From positions 1 through 59,361 of the forward strand of contig CANRET010000006.1 of the NCBI GenBank assembly GCA_947629715.1: a stretch of DNA of 59,361 bases, written 5' to 3'. Under the pieces are notes generated by a model. The model saw nothing but the letters and a program-made list of their open reading frames with translations, did not search any database and was not told the origin of the DNA. This DNA is from an uncultured Akkermansia sp. (GTDB taxonomy: Bacteria; Verrucomicrobiota; Verrucomicrobiia; Verrucomicrobiales; Akkermansiaceae). The stretch's first letter is position 1, and each line of letters starts with the position of its first letter. The position numbers and the translations under genes are program-made. Positions 49,747-58,911 of the stretch are shown here, piece by piece.

Positions 49747-50378
49747 AGAAATATCTGATCATGGCGGGACTGGCGGCGTTGCTGGGCTCTTGCAGTCATG
49801 AAGCCACGCCGGAGGACGCTTATCGCCGGGGCGCGGAGTTGGAGGCCGCCAGCAGGAATAAAAAGGTGGCCCGAACTTTCGAACAGTTTATCTCCAGCCC
49901 CGCCTACAGCGAGTCGCGCGACATGTGGCGCGGCGCAGCGATTCAAGATCGCAATCCACGGAATTCGCGTGTGGAAATCCTGCTGCGCGAGCAAAGAGGA
50001 CGCCTCTACATCAACGACCGCATTGCCATGGACTTTCCCGTGTGCTCGGGGCGCGTGGGCGGGCACGAGACGCCGCGCGGAACTTTCCGCATCACCGAGA
50101 AAAAGCGCGAGCATCGCTCCACCCTCTACGGCAGCTTCGTGGATGCCAACAATGTCGTTGTGAAAGGCGACGCAAAATCCTGGCAAAAAGCCCCCAAAGG
50201 CTCGCACTTCAAAGGAGCGCTCATGCCCTATTGGATGCGCTTCAACGGCGCCGTCGGCATGCACGTCGGCAGTGTGTACCGCAGCGGGGCGTCTCACGGC
50301 TGCGTGCGAATTCCCCCCGAGGCTTGCAGCATCCTCTTTGACAAACTCGACACGGGGTCCAAAGTCATCGTCAAATAA
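49743..50378 (+). CDS. L,D-transpeptidase (YkuD) lipoprotein
   Basis: A 211-residue lipoprotein (lipobox LGSC near residue 17) with a YkuD domain (about 75-211). It has ETPRGTFRITEKK and the active-site segment MHVGSVYRSGASHGCVRIPPEA with the catalytic His and Cys. It is the second such enzyme in the window (the other is at 29330). Family role: 3-3 crosslinks or other modification of peptidoglycan in the periplasm. It is translationally coupled to hflX and followed 8 bp later by comM. Confidence 0.9.
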   Translation: MKKYLIMAGLAALLGSCSHEATPEDAYRRGAELEAASRNKKVARTFEQFISSPAYSESRDMWRGAAIQDRNPRNSRVEILLREQRGRLYINDRIAMDFPVCSGRVGGHETPRGTFRITEKKREHRSTLYGSFVDANNVVVKGDAKSWQKAPKGSHFKGALMPYWMRFNGAVGMHVGSVYRSGASHGCVRIPPEACSILFDKLDTGSKVIVK

Positions 50379-50386
50379 TCATCGGC

Positions 50387-51955
50387 ATGATCACTCGCCT
50401 TCATTCAGCGGCTGTCAACGGCATCACCGGCTACGAGGTGCAGGTGGAGGTCGATGTGCAAAAGGTGGAAGAGACGGGTCGCTTCTCCGTGGTGGGCTTG
50501 CCGGACGCCGCTGTGCGCGAGAGTGTTCAGCGCGTGACGTCCGCCCTGCAAAACAGTCGCTTCTTTTGTCCCGGACAGATCGTCGTGACGGTGAACCTGG
50601 CCCCGGCGGACGTCAAAAAGCAGGGTCCGGGCTTTGATTTGCCCATTGCTTTGGGACTGGAGATGGCCATCCAACACAATTACAGCGGCCTGCCGGAGGC
50701 TTTCCGGCGTCGCGTGCCCGAGGACACGGATGACTGGTGCATCGTCGGCGAGCTGGCGCTGGATGGCGCCGTACGCGGGGTGCGGGGCATCCTGCCGCAG
50801 GCGGTGGCCGCGCGGGAGGCCGGTCGCCGACGTATCATGGTGAGTCCGGAGAATGCGGCGGAGGCTGCCGTGGTGGAAGGGTTGCAGGTGTATCCCGTGC
50901 GCGATTTGAGGGAAGCGTGGGACACGCTGCTGGATCCATCGGCGCAGGGAATGCCCTTGCCCGAAACATCTTGCGAGCAGACGGAGGAGGCGCCGGATTT
51001 CGATGAGGTGAAGGGACAGCCCTACGCGCGGCGTGCCATGGAGATCGCCGCTGCGGGAGGGCACAATTTGCTCATGAGCGGTTCTCCGGGCAGTGGCAAG
51101 AGTATGCTTGCGGCGCGTCTGCCCGGCATTTTGCCTCCCATGACGCATGCGGAAGCGCTGGAGGTGAGCAAGATTCATTCTGTGTGCGGTCTCTTGCCCT
51201 TGGGGAGAGGTCTGCTCACGCAGCGTCCGTTTCGCGCGCCGCACCACACCATTTCGGATGTGGGGCTTATGGGGGGCGGCAGTTCCATCAGTCCCGGGGA
51301 GATCACCCTGGCGCACCACGGCGTGTTGTTTCTGGATGAGTTCCCGGAGTTCAGTCGGCGCACTCTTGAAACCCTGCGTCAGCCGTTGGAGAGTGGGATG
51401 ATTACCATATCGCGCGCCAGCGGTTCGGTGGATTTCCCGTGCCAATTTATGCTCGTTGCGGCGATGAATCCGTGTCCCTGCGGATACCTGGGGGATCATC
51501 GGCACACCTGCCGCTGCAAACCGGCGGATATTGCGCGCTATCGCAAGAAGATTTCCGGTCCCCTGCTGGATCGCTTTGACATGGTGATTGAGGTGCCCTC
51601 AGTGGATCCCGCCTCCCTGCTGCACAAGCCGGACGGTGAAAGCAGCGCTTCCATTCGGCAGCGTGTGACGGCCGCCCGCGCCGTGCAGCAAGCGCGCTGT
51701 GCCGACGCCGGCGTGGCCTGCAATGCGCGGCTGAGCGGCAAAATGCTCCGCAGGCATTGTCCTCTCACCGTCGGTCAACAGAAGCTTCTCCTCGCGGCCG
51801 TAGAGCAGTTTGGTCTGTCTGCCCGCGCTTTCGATCGCATTTTGCGCGTCACGCGCACCATCGCAGATTTAGCCGGACGCGATCAAGTGGAAGATGCGGA
51901 TTTGTTGGAGGCGATACAATTTCGTCAATATGAAGCTCAGATGCAGAACCTTTGA
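50387..51955 (+). CDS. comM: ComM/YifB Mg-chelatase-like AAA+ ATPase
   Basis: A 522-residue protein with an N-terminal Lon-protease-like fold (about 1-190: GITGYEVQVEVDV, GLPDAAVRES). The AAA+ Mg-chelatase domain starts near 200 (SGSPGSGKSMLAARLPGILP, HHTISDVGLMGGG, LFLDEFPEF) and a C-terminal lid ends the chain. A CPCG...CRC cysteine patch lies near 365-380. In naturally transformable bacteria ComM is a branch-migration helicase for strand integration; YifB-type proteins are widespread. No competence genes are seen nearby. Confidence 0.93.
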   Translation: MITRLHSAAVNGITGYEVQVEVDVQKVEETGRFSVVGLPDAAVRESVQRVTSALQNSRFFCPGQIVVTVNLAPADVKKQGPGFDLPIALGLEMAIQHNYSGLPEAFRRRVPEDTDDWCIVGELALDGAVRGVRGILPQAVAAREAGRRRIMVSPENAAEAAVVEGLQVYPVRDLREAWDTLLDPSAQGMPLPETSCEQTEEAPDFDEVKGQPYARRAMEIAAAGGHNLLMSGSPGSGKSMLAARLPGILPPMTHAEALEVSKIHSVCGLLPLGRGLLTQRPFRAPHHTISDVGLMGGGSSISPGEITLAHHGVLFLDEFPEFSRRTLETLRQPLESGMITISRASGSVDFPCQFMLVAAMNPCPCGYLGDHRHTCRCKPADIARYRKKISGPLLDRFDMVIEVPSVDPASLLHKPDGESSASIRQRVTAARAVQQARCADAGVACNARLSGKMLRRHCPLTVGQQKLLLAAVEQFGLSARAFDRILRVTRTIADLAGRDQVEDADLLEAIQFRQYEAQMQNL

Positions 51956-52004
51956 TGAAAGAAACACGTTGCGCGCAACGTAAAATTCGACGAGAGAGAC
52001 AGGT

Positions 52005-54980
52005 ATGAACAAGATAACATGGTTGACAATGAACGGGGCGGCAGCTGCCGTGATGGCTTTGCAGTTATCGTTATGCGGCGACCGGGCTGCAGCAGATGAG
52101 CCCGCTTCCACGCGGGAGACCTTTGACTTCGGTTGGTCTTTCAAGTATTTCGGCCCGGTGGCTCCGGAAGATGCTGCTCAGGGAGTGTTTGCTCCCGGCG
52201 GTTCGCAAAAGGAGCATCCCGCCGCAGATGCCGTTGATGGCAATCAGCAGACCCGCTGGTGCGCGCCCAACGGCAAGAGTCACCATTCCCTCGTGTTGCT
52301 TACGGACGCCCGGATTCCGGTCAGGGAGCTGAAAATATACTGGGAGAAGAAAGACGCGCAGAAGGTGGAGGTCGAGCTCACTTTTTCGGACGGGAAGACG
52401 GAGCAGCATGTTCTTTCGATGGAAAAAGGTTCCTCTGACGTGGATGTCCGGGGACGCGGGATTGAAAAATTGAAGTTGACCTTCCCGGAGGCCTCCGGGC
52501 GCGCCTGGGCGTCCGTGCGCGAGGTTGAGTTTGTGGGAACGGACGGAAAGCGCGTCTCGCCGGTAAAAACTCAGAACTTGGAGGAAGCCGCCCAACCCGA
52601 GTACGACGCCATCGGCTTCAAACCCGTGCAACTGCCGCATGATTGGGCGATTGAGAGTCCCTTCCTCAAGGAGGAGCCGAATGAAACCGGCAAGCTTCCG
52701 TGGAACGGGTACGGTTGGTATCGCAAGTGGTTCGATGTTCCTCAGGATTTTTCAGCGGAGACGGAGCGCTACTACCTCGACTTTGACGGAGTGATGTCGC
52801 ATCCGCAGATCTACGTCAACGGTAAGAAAGCGGGAGAATGGGCGTACGGATACGCGTCGTTTCGCGTGGACATCACGCCGTATCTGGAGAAGGGGAAGAA
52901 GAACCTCGTGGCGGTTCAGGCGAGCAACAAGCCGCTCTCGACGCGTTGGTATCCCGGCGCGGGCATTTATCGTCACGTCTGGCTCACGCACACGTCGCCG
53001 GCTCACCTGGCGTACAATGGCGTGTGCATCACCACGCCGAAGATCACCCGGCAGAGCGCGCAGGTGTCTGTCAGGACGGAATTGGAGAACACGGGAACCC
53101 GGCCTGTGGAAATGACGGTTTCGCAGAGCGTCGGCAAGAATGTGAAGGCCGTCACGAAGGTGAAACTGGCTGCCGGGGAGAAGCGCACGGTGACCCAGAC
53201 GCTGCAGCTCCCGAACCCCACGCTGTGGAGTTGCGAAAACCCGCATTTGTACAACCTGCGCACCGTTATCTCGCAGCCCGGAGGAGCGGAGGAAGAGTAC
53301 AACACGCGCTTCGGCGTGCGTTCCATTGAGTGGAAGTCGGACGGATTTTACCTGAACGGCAAGCGTGTGCAGATTCAAGGCGTGTGCGAGCACCACGACC
53401 TGGGTGCGCTCGGTTCGGCTTTCCACAGGAAGGCCTGGGAGCGGAAGGTGAAAAAGCTCAAGGAAATGGGTTGCAACTCCATCCGCACGTCGCACAATCC
53501 TCCCGCGCCGGAGGCTCTCGACGTGTGCGATGAGCAGGGCATGCTCGTGCTCGATGAACTCTTCGACATCTGGGAGGCTCAGAAGTACGACAAGGTGAAC
53601 GGCTATCACGTGGACTGGGCTCAGTGGTGGAAAAAAGATGTGGAGAACTTCGTGAAGCGCGATCGCAACCACCCCTGCGTCATCATGTGGAGCGGCGGCA
53701 ATGAAATTGTCGAGATCGGAACGGAGCGCGGTCGCGTGGTGAACAGGGAGTTGCGCGACGAGTTCCGCAAATACGACACGACTCGCCCCTACACGGTCGG
53801 GGTGAATAACGGCAACGGCGCATGGAATGGCTTTGGCGATGATCTGGACGTCATGGGCTTCAACTACAAGCCCTGGATGTACAAAGAATACGCCGCGAAA
53901 CGTCCCAACAAGCCGTTTTTCGGGTCAGAGACGGCATCCGGCATCGGTACGCGCGGGTTTTACCTGTTCCCGCTCGGGTGGCATGGGCATGAGGGAGCGA
54001 GCGCCTTCCAGGTGAGCGCTTACGGTGTGGCGGCGGTGGCCTGGGGATACTGCGGGGATGTGGAGTTTGCCGCTCACGATGCCGAACCGCACACTGCCGG
54101 CGAGTACGTGTGGACGGGCTTCGATTACCTTGGTGAGCCAACGCCGTATAACCAGGATGCCTCTAACGTCGGCAATCTCCAGGCTCTCAGCGAGTCCGAG
54201 AAGAAGGCCATCATGGATCAGCTGCATTCCATGGGCAACAAGGCGCCGAGCCGCAGTTCCTATTTCGGCTTGATCGATCTCGCCGGGTTCCCGAAGGATG
54301 TGTTCTACCTCTACAAGAGTCGCTGGGACCCCGAGGCTCGTTTTGCTCACCTGCTGCCGCACTGGAATTGGCCGGGCAGGGAGGGCGAAGTGACTCCCGT
54401 GATGTGCTTCAGCTCCGGGGACGAGGCGGAGTTGTTCGTGAACGGCAAGAGTCAGGGCGTGTGCCGCAAGGATAAAAAGGGCAAGGGGGAGCGTATCCCT
54501 CAGGGTTCCGGCGCGTCGCGCACGGCCTACCGTTTCGTTTGGGACAAGGTGGTGTACGAACCCGGTGAAATAAGCGTGGTGGTCAAGAAGAACGGTAAAG
54601 TCTGGGCGAAGGACAAGGTCGTGACTGCGGGTCCGGCCACCGCCGTGCAGGCAACGCCGGATGTCCAATCCATCTGCGGCGACGGACGTGATCTCTGCTT
54701 CGTGGAGCTCGCCGTCGTGGATGACAAGGGCAATGTGGCGCCCACGGATTCGCGTCCCGTGTCGTTCTCCGTTTCCGGTCCCGGTGAACTGGTCGGCTTC
54801 TGCAATGGCAATCCCATCGACCAGACCTGCATGCAGGATGTCAATCAACATTTCTTCAATGGCCGCATCCTCGCCATCGTGCGCGGCAAGCGCGGCGGCA
54901 GCGGAGAAGCCGTGGTCACGGTGAAAGCGGAAGGTCTGCCGCCCGTCAAAGTGTCGATTCAGGTGCAGCCGCAGAAGTGA
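52005..54980 (+). CDS. Secreted GH2 beta-galactosidase-type glycoside hydrolase
   Basis: A 991-residue enzyme with a signal peptide (to about residue 30). After a short stretch, residues about 50-180 resemble a discoidin (F5/8 C) or carbohydrate-binding insert (DGNQQTRWCAPNGKSH, VRELKIYWEKK). The GH2 sugar-binding domain (about 205-330), Ig-like domain (about 335-440) and TIM barrel follow. The acid/base is Glu567 (SGGNEI) and the nucleophile Glu642 (FGSETASG). C-terminal Ig-like and DUF4982-type domains end the chain. It likely removes terminal beta-linked galactose or related sugars from host or dietary glycans. The start has GAGAGACAGG upstream. Confidence 0.92.
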   Translation: MNKITWLTMNGAAAAVMALQLSLCGDRAAADEPASTRETFDFGWSFKYFGPVAPEDAAQGVFAPGGSQKEHPAADAVDGNQQTRWCAPNGKSHHSLVLLTDARIPVRELKIYWEKKDAQKVEVELTFSDGKTEQHVLSMEKGSSDVDVRGRGIEKLKLTFPEASGRAWASVREVEFVGTDGKRVSPVKTQNLEEAAQPEYDAIGFKPVQLPHDWAIESPFLKEEPNETGKLPWNGYGWYRKWFDVPQDFSAETERYYLDFDGVMSHPQIYVNGKKAGEWAYGYASFRVDITPYLEKGKKNLVAVQASNKPLSTRWYPGAGIYRHVWLTHTSPAHLAYNGVCITTPKITRQSAQVSVRTELENTGTRPVEMTVSQSVGKNVKAVTKVKLAAGEKRTVTQTLQLPNPTLWSCENPHLYNLRTVISQPGGAEEEYNTRFGVRSIEWKSDGFYLNGKRVQIQGVCEHHDLGALGSAFHRKAWERKVKKLKEMGCNSIRTSHNPPAPEALDVCDEQGMLVLDELFDIWEAQKYDKVNGYHVDWAQWWKKDVENFVKRDRNHPCVIMWSGGNEIVEIGTERGRVVNRELRDEFRKYDTTRPYTVGVNNGNGAWNGFGDDLDVMGFNYKPWMYKEYAAKRPNKPFFGSETASGIGTRGFYLFPLGWHGHEGASAFQVSAYGVAAVAWGYCGDVEFAAHDAEPHTAGEYVWTGFDYLGEPTPYNQDASNVGNLQALSESEKKAIMDQLHSMGNKAPSRSSYFGLIDLAGFPKDVFYLYKSRWDPEARFAHLLPHWNWPGREGEVTPVMCFSSGDEAELFVNGKSQGVCRKDKKGKGERIPQGSGASRTAYRFVWDKVVYEPGEISVVVKKNGKVWAKDKVVTAGPATAVQATPDVQSICGDGRDLCFVELAVVDDKGNVAPTDSRPVSFSVSGPGELVGFCNGNPIDQTCMQDVNQHFFNGRILAIVRGKRGGSGEAVVTVKAEGLPPVKVSIQVQPQK

Positions 54981-54986
54981 GCCGCC

Positions 54987-55163
54987 TCAGCGCAGCAGGC
55001 GGTCGCCCTGGATGAGGTACACGTTCTTCCCGCGCGCCGCCAGGGTCTTCATTTCCTCCGTAAAGCCGCTCCTGGAGAAGAGTCCGTAGCAGATGTCGTA
55101 GTCCGGCAGATCCGCACGCTCGCATTTTTCGCGGAGTTCCCGACTGCGTCCGATAAATTTCAT
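54987..55163 (-). pseudogene. Remnant of an archaeal-type AAA ATPase (DUF234-like) C-terminus
   Basis: A 58-codon frame starts MKFIGRSRELREKCE, resembling the opening of MKFIGREKEL-type ATPases, and then continues directly with YGLFSRSGFTEEMK...NVYLI, resembling the far C-terminus of the same family. All the core (P-loop and lid, more than 300 residues) is missing. The simplest reading is an internal deletion of a once-complete gene. It might still be translated. The call is by remembered motifs and is unverified. It converges with the GH2 gene. Confidence 0.5.
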
Positions 55164-55253
55164 GACGTCACAATTTGTATAATTTCAATTATCATCATTT
55201 GGATTTATCGCAAGAGAAAAATACGGCGCCCCTCGATTTTTTGCAACGAAGAA

Positions 55254-55269
55254 AGAGGGAATGCCCTCT
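55254..55269 (-). terminator. Weak hairpin downstream of the POT permease
   Basis: AGAGGG-AATG-CCCTCT (55254-55269) is a 6-bp stem with a 4-nt loop, about 30 nt past the pot stop. On the minus strand TTTC follows. A weak terminator at best. Confidence 0.4.
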
Positions 55270-55298
55270 CGGTTCCGGAGGCGAAGCTCGTCACCCCG

Positions 55299-56930
55299 TC
55301 AGGGAGTCTGTCGGAAGGACTTGCGGGAAGTGACCCAGAGGAAGACGGCGCCGATGCAGAGACTCATCAGGGCGTAGAGGAGGAACGTGGAGGCAGCGGC
55401 GGGGTTGCCAACGAGGTGAGTGAGGTAGATGACGAGGAAGTTGCCGAGGGTGCTGGTAAGGAACCAGAAGCCGGAGACGATGCTCTTGAGGTTCGGGCCG
55501 GCGGCGGTGTAGGCGTATTCGAGGCCGGTGGTGCTGACGAGGATTTCAGAGACGGTGAGGAGGAGGTAGGGGATGCACTGCCAGAGGATGGAGAGCGGGA
55601 CGCCGGAGTCGAGTACGGATTGGATGGCGGCAACGGAGAGGTAGGATACGCCGGCAAGGACAATGCCGCAGCCCATGCGCCGCAGGGGAGAAGCCCAGCG
55701 TCCGATGCGCGGGTAAATGACGAGGGTGACGAGGGGGACGAGAATCATCACGAAGAGCGGATTGATGCTCTGCATTTCCTCGGCTCCGAAGACAAAGCGC
55801 AATCCCCTTGCGTGGGAGAGGACGAGCGGTTGCATCTTTTCTCCTTGGAGCACCCAGCTCGACATCGTTTGGTCGAAGAGGCTCCAGAAGGGGATGATCA
55901 TGAGAAAGACGATGAGCACGCGCAGCAGGTTGAACGTTTCGACGATGCGGTCGGCAGGGAAGCGTCGGCGCGTTTCATTCGCTCCGAGGAAGAGACGGGA
56001 TCCGAGGATGCCGAGGAGGTTGTCAGCTCCCCGGGAGGCGGCAGTGCGCAGGAGAAGCAGGGCAATGAGACCGAACGTGAGAATCCCGGCGACGAGGCTC
56101 CACAGCGAGGCGGTGAGTTCATCGGCCCCGCCCGGGGACGCCAGCCGCGATGCGCCCAGCGATACCCCGGCCACCACGCCGACGACTGCAACGAGCAGGA
56201 GGATGAATTGCCCGACGCGTCGCAAGGTGTCGTCCGTCTCCTTCATCGTCGCAGATCCGAAACGTTCTTCGGCTGCCCGGCGTCCGCGCAGGATGCGCGT
56301 GCAGAAAGAGGGGAGGAAGAGGGGTTGGGACGGCTCGCGGTGGCGGTAGAGACGGCGTCCTTTCCAGAAGATGAAAGTGGCCAGGGCCATGAAGATGCCC
56401 GGGATGCCGAAAGCCCAGCTGTAGCCCCAGTTTTGGCGCACCCAGGGGATGACGAGGAAGGAGAAGAAGGAACCCAGATTGATGGACCAGTAGAACGCGG
56501 CGTAGATGCGCGTCATGGTCTTGCTGTCGCTCACGTCCGCCTGATCGCCCACGAAGGCGGAGACGCAGGGTTTGATGCCGCCGGCTCCGAGGGCGATGAC
56601 AAAGAGACCGGCAAAGAGAATCCAGCGGCGAATCTCGATGCTCTCCGCCAGGTCAGCCGTCGCCAGAATCCCGTGCCCCAGGCAGTAAAAGAGAGACACG
56701 TAGAGGATCATCCTGTAGCGTCCGATCAACCGATCTGCCAACCAGGCTCCGATGAGCGGCAGCACGTAGATGCCCGCGTTGAAGAGATGTCCCACCGTGA
56801 CCACGGCTTTGTCGCTCATCGCCAGCACGCTGAGCATGTAGAGCGTGAGGATGCTGCGCATGCCGTAAAAGCTGAAGCGTTCGCAGGCCTCATTGCCCAC
56901 GATGTACTTTGTCTGCGGAGGAAGAGGCAT
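55299..56930 (-). CDS. POT/PTR-family proton-coupled oligopeptide permease
   Basis: A 543-residue 12-14 TM MFS transporter with PTR2 landmarks: ERFSFYGMRSILTLYML at the N-terminus, GGIKPCVSAFVGDQ and FYWSINLGSFFSF. It imports di- and tripeptides with protons across the inner membrane. The start at 56930 lies 27 bp past the foldase gene in the same direction, so the two are probably cotranscribed. A 3.3-kb antisense open frame across this region is an artefact of codon bias. Confidence 0.93.
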   Translation of the reverse strand: MPLPPQTKYIVGNEACERFSFYGMRSILTLYMLSVLAMSDKAVVTVGHLFNAGIYVLPLIGAWLADRLIGRYRMILYVSLFYCLGHGILATADLAESIEIRRWILFAGLFVIALGAGGIKPCVSAFVGDQADVSDSKTMTRIYAAFYWSINLGSFFSFLVIPWVRQNWGYSWAFGIPGIFMALATFIFWKGRRLYRHREPSQPLFLPSFCTRILRGRRAAEERFGSATMKETDDTLRRVGQFILLLVAVVGVVAGVSLGASRLASPGGADELTASLWSLVAGILTFGLIALLLLRTAASRGADNLLGILGSRLFLGANETRRRFPADRIVETFNLLRVLIVFLMIIPFWSLFDQTMSSWVLQGEKMQPLVLSHARGLRFVFGAEEMQSINPLFVMILVPLVTLVIYPRIGRWASPLRRMGCGIVLAGVSYLSVAAIQSVLDSGVPLSILWQCIPYLLLTVSEILVSTTGLEYAYTAAGPNLKSIVSGFWFLTSTLGNFLVIYLTHLVGNPAAASTFLLYALMSLCIGAVFLWVTSRKSFRQTP

Positions 56931-56957
56931 GGCGCGCGGGAGGCGGGGGAGTCAGGC

Positions 56958-58721
56958 TCAGTCCGAAGACCCTTGCGTGCGCACGTGGGGCGACAGTTGC
57001 ACCTGGAAGCGCGTGAAGGCGGCATTTTGCCATTCGCGCATCATGTCGCTTCGCAAGCGGGCGTTTTCCGTCGGCAGCACAAAGAGGCGCTTCTGCATGT
57101 TCAAGGCGGGGGAATCTTCGATCGTGCGCTGCGTGACGGCGCTGATGCGCGCGCCGGTGGGCAGGATGGTCGGCGGCGTCAGTTGCCCGCTCGGAGAGCC
57201 GAGCAATTCGTGGACAGACATCCCTTCCGGGAGAGAGGCATCCATCTGCGCGAGGCGCACCGGACCGTAATCTTCGACCTGAGCGCCGGCCTTGGCGGCA
57301 ATCTCGAAAGCTCCCTGCAGTCCCTTTTCCCCGATCGCCTGCTTCATATCCTCGTGCAGCTTTTGGGCGGCCCGGGTCAGGGCTTCGTCTTCGCGCTGCG
57401 CTACGAGGTCGGCCATCGCAAGTTCCCGCGCCTGTTCGTAGGGGAGTACAGAGGGCGGTTCCACGGCTTCAATGCGGATGAGCTTGAGCTTATTGTCCGT
57501 CGTGGTGTAGAAGCCCCGGATCTGACGGATGCTCACAGCGCGCTCCGGGTCGCCGGCCGCTTTGGCGGCTTCATAATCCGCCGGGGCAGGGGCGTCGGGC
57601 GTTTCTTCAAAAGCGACTTTGGCGAGGGAGGTCTCCGCGCCGTCGCTGGCCACCACGTCCGTGAGCGTCTTGCTCAGCTCCTCCTGCGTGGAAAGTTCGT
57701 ATGTGCGGTGGGTGGCTCCATCCTGCTCTTTGTAGAGGAAAGGATCGAACTCCGGATTCTGCGAGGCGGAGTCGAGCAGCTGGTCCAGCCCGCGCCCGTT
57801 TGCCTGCGAGAGCTCCTGCATGAGAGCGTCCGTGGTGTAGAGGAGATTCTCCATATTGCTGTCGGCGGTCGGGGAAAGGGTATAGACCGAGATGATGCGG
57901 CGCTCCTCGCTCTTGTAATCCTCTTTGTGAGCTTCCCAGAACTCGCGCACTTGCTCCTCGGTCGGAGCCGTCGGCTTTTCAACGGCTTCGCGCGGAAGCC
58001 AGGCCGTGCGACCGCTTATGCTTTGAGTGAAGGCGTTGATGATTTTCTCCTGAGAGTCCGAATCGTACGCAACGTCTGCATTCACGAGCCTTGCGACGGC
58101 CTCCCACAGCATCATGTCGGCAACCACGCTGCGGAAAGCCTCTTCCTGAACGCGGTTGGCGTTGCCTCGGCGGAATCCGGTGAGACGGCGGTAGAGTTCC
58201 GTGTCAAACGAGCCGTCGCTCTTTTTGAAGGCAGGCATGGCGCGCAGGCAGGCGTCAATTTGCTCTTCCGTGGGATAAATGCCCAACCGTTCGCCCTCCG
58301 CTTTGATCATGGCTCGATTGATCGCCACGTTCACCGCCCCATCTTTCGCCACCCCGTAGTGCCAGCCGGCGTAAATGTCGTTCAGTTTGTTGATTGCTTC
58401 GACCGCTTCCGGATGCTCCCGTTGCAAACTTATGAAGGCGGCTTCTTCGTCTGCGGATACTGTGCCGTCTTCATTTTGATCCGGCGAACCGATTGCGTCG
58501 CGCGTGGCGGAGAAAAGGGAGGAGAGAAACTGCGATCCGTTTTCGCCGAGCGCGGCCGCCTCCGGGTAACTGTAGTTGGTGTTGTCAACGCGAATGTAGA
58601 AATCACGGGCGAAAGCGCTTCCTTTGCCACTGTAGTCCATCATCACGAGCCCGGCTCCCACGCCGACGATGACAATGAGTACGAGCAGTGAGTTGCGGCG
58701 GATGAATTCAAGTATGTTCAT
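56958..58721 (-). CDS. PpiD/SurA-like periplasmic foldase with an EF-hand-like loop
   Basis: A 587-residue protein with an N-terminal TM anchor (about 7-28), then a SurA_N-type helical chaperone region and a C-terminal rotamase-like region (about 240-520). Residues about 85-100 contain DQNEDGTVSADE, which fits the EF-hand calcium loop (D-x-N-x-D-G-x-V-x-x-x-E). No clear parvulin active-site pattern is visible, so it may act mainly as a chaperone. It is anchored in the inner membrane and faces the periplasm, helping fold exported proteins such as the autotransporter encoded downstream of the same region (inferred). Confidence 0.75.
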   Translation of the reverse strand: MNILEFIRRNSLLVLIVIVGVGAGLVMMDYSGKGSAFARDFYIRVDNTNYSYPEAAALGENGSQFLSSLFSATRDAIGSPDQNEDGTVSADEEAAFISLQREHPEAVEAINKLNDIYAGWHYGVAKDGAVNVAINRAMIKAEGERLGIYPTEEQIDACLRAMPAFKKSDGSFDTELYRRLTGFRRGNANRVQEEAFRSVVADMMLWEAVARLVNADVAYDSDSQEKIINAFTQSISGRTAWLPREAVEKPTAPTEEQVREFWEAHKEDYKSEERRIISVYTLSPTADSNMENLLYTTDALMQELSQANGRGLDQLLDSASQNPEFDPFLYKEQDGATHRTYELSTQEELSKTLTDVVASDGAETSLAKVAFEETPDAPAPADYEAAKAAGDPERAVSIRQIRGFYTTTDNKLKLIRIEAVEPPSVLPYEQARELAMADLVAQREDEALTRAAQKLHEDMKQAIGEKGLQGAFEIAAKAGAQVEDYGPVRLAQMDASLPEGMSVHELLGSPSGQLTPPTILPTGARISAVTQRTIEDSPALNMQKRLFVLPTENARLRSDMMREWQNAAFTRFQVQLSPHVRTQGSSD

Positions 58722-58784
58722 GAGCGTGGCATCTGGTAGTGACGGAGAATGTTGAGGCGGATCCCGCGATGCGCCTGCGCGTCT

Positions 58785-58812
58785 ATTCTACGACAAATGG
58801 ACGCTCATGCAA
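58785..58812 (-). promoter_or_regulatory. Predicted promoter of the foldase-pot operon
   Basis: Minus-strand TTGCAT (58812-58807), 16 bp, TAGAAT (58790-58785), about 57 nt upstream of ATG 58721. Confidence 0.5.
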
Positions 58813-58857
58813 GCCCTAATCGTCCCCTCGCGCGTCATGCTGCGTTCCGAAAAAACA

Positions 58858-58891
58858 GGCGCAGCGTCGGGGTGAGTCCCGGCGATGCGCC
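58858..58891 (-). terminator. Rho-independent terminator of the autotransporter gene
   Basis: The minus strand folds as GGCGCATCGCCGGG paired with CCCGACGCTGCGCC with small mismatches and then runs into TGTTTTTT. It lies about 20 nt past the stop codon at 58912. Confidence 0.8.
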
Positions 58892-58911
58892 CGCTTGCGC
58901 GTCAAAATGAA

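Noticed and set aside
55416..58691. A 1091-codon open frame on the plus strand
   Set aside because: It is antisense to the clearly coding POT permease and foldase genes, is unusually Glu/Gly/Arg-rich, and has no recognisable domains; it is a codon-bias artefact.
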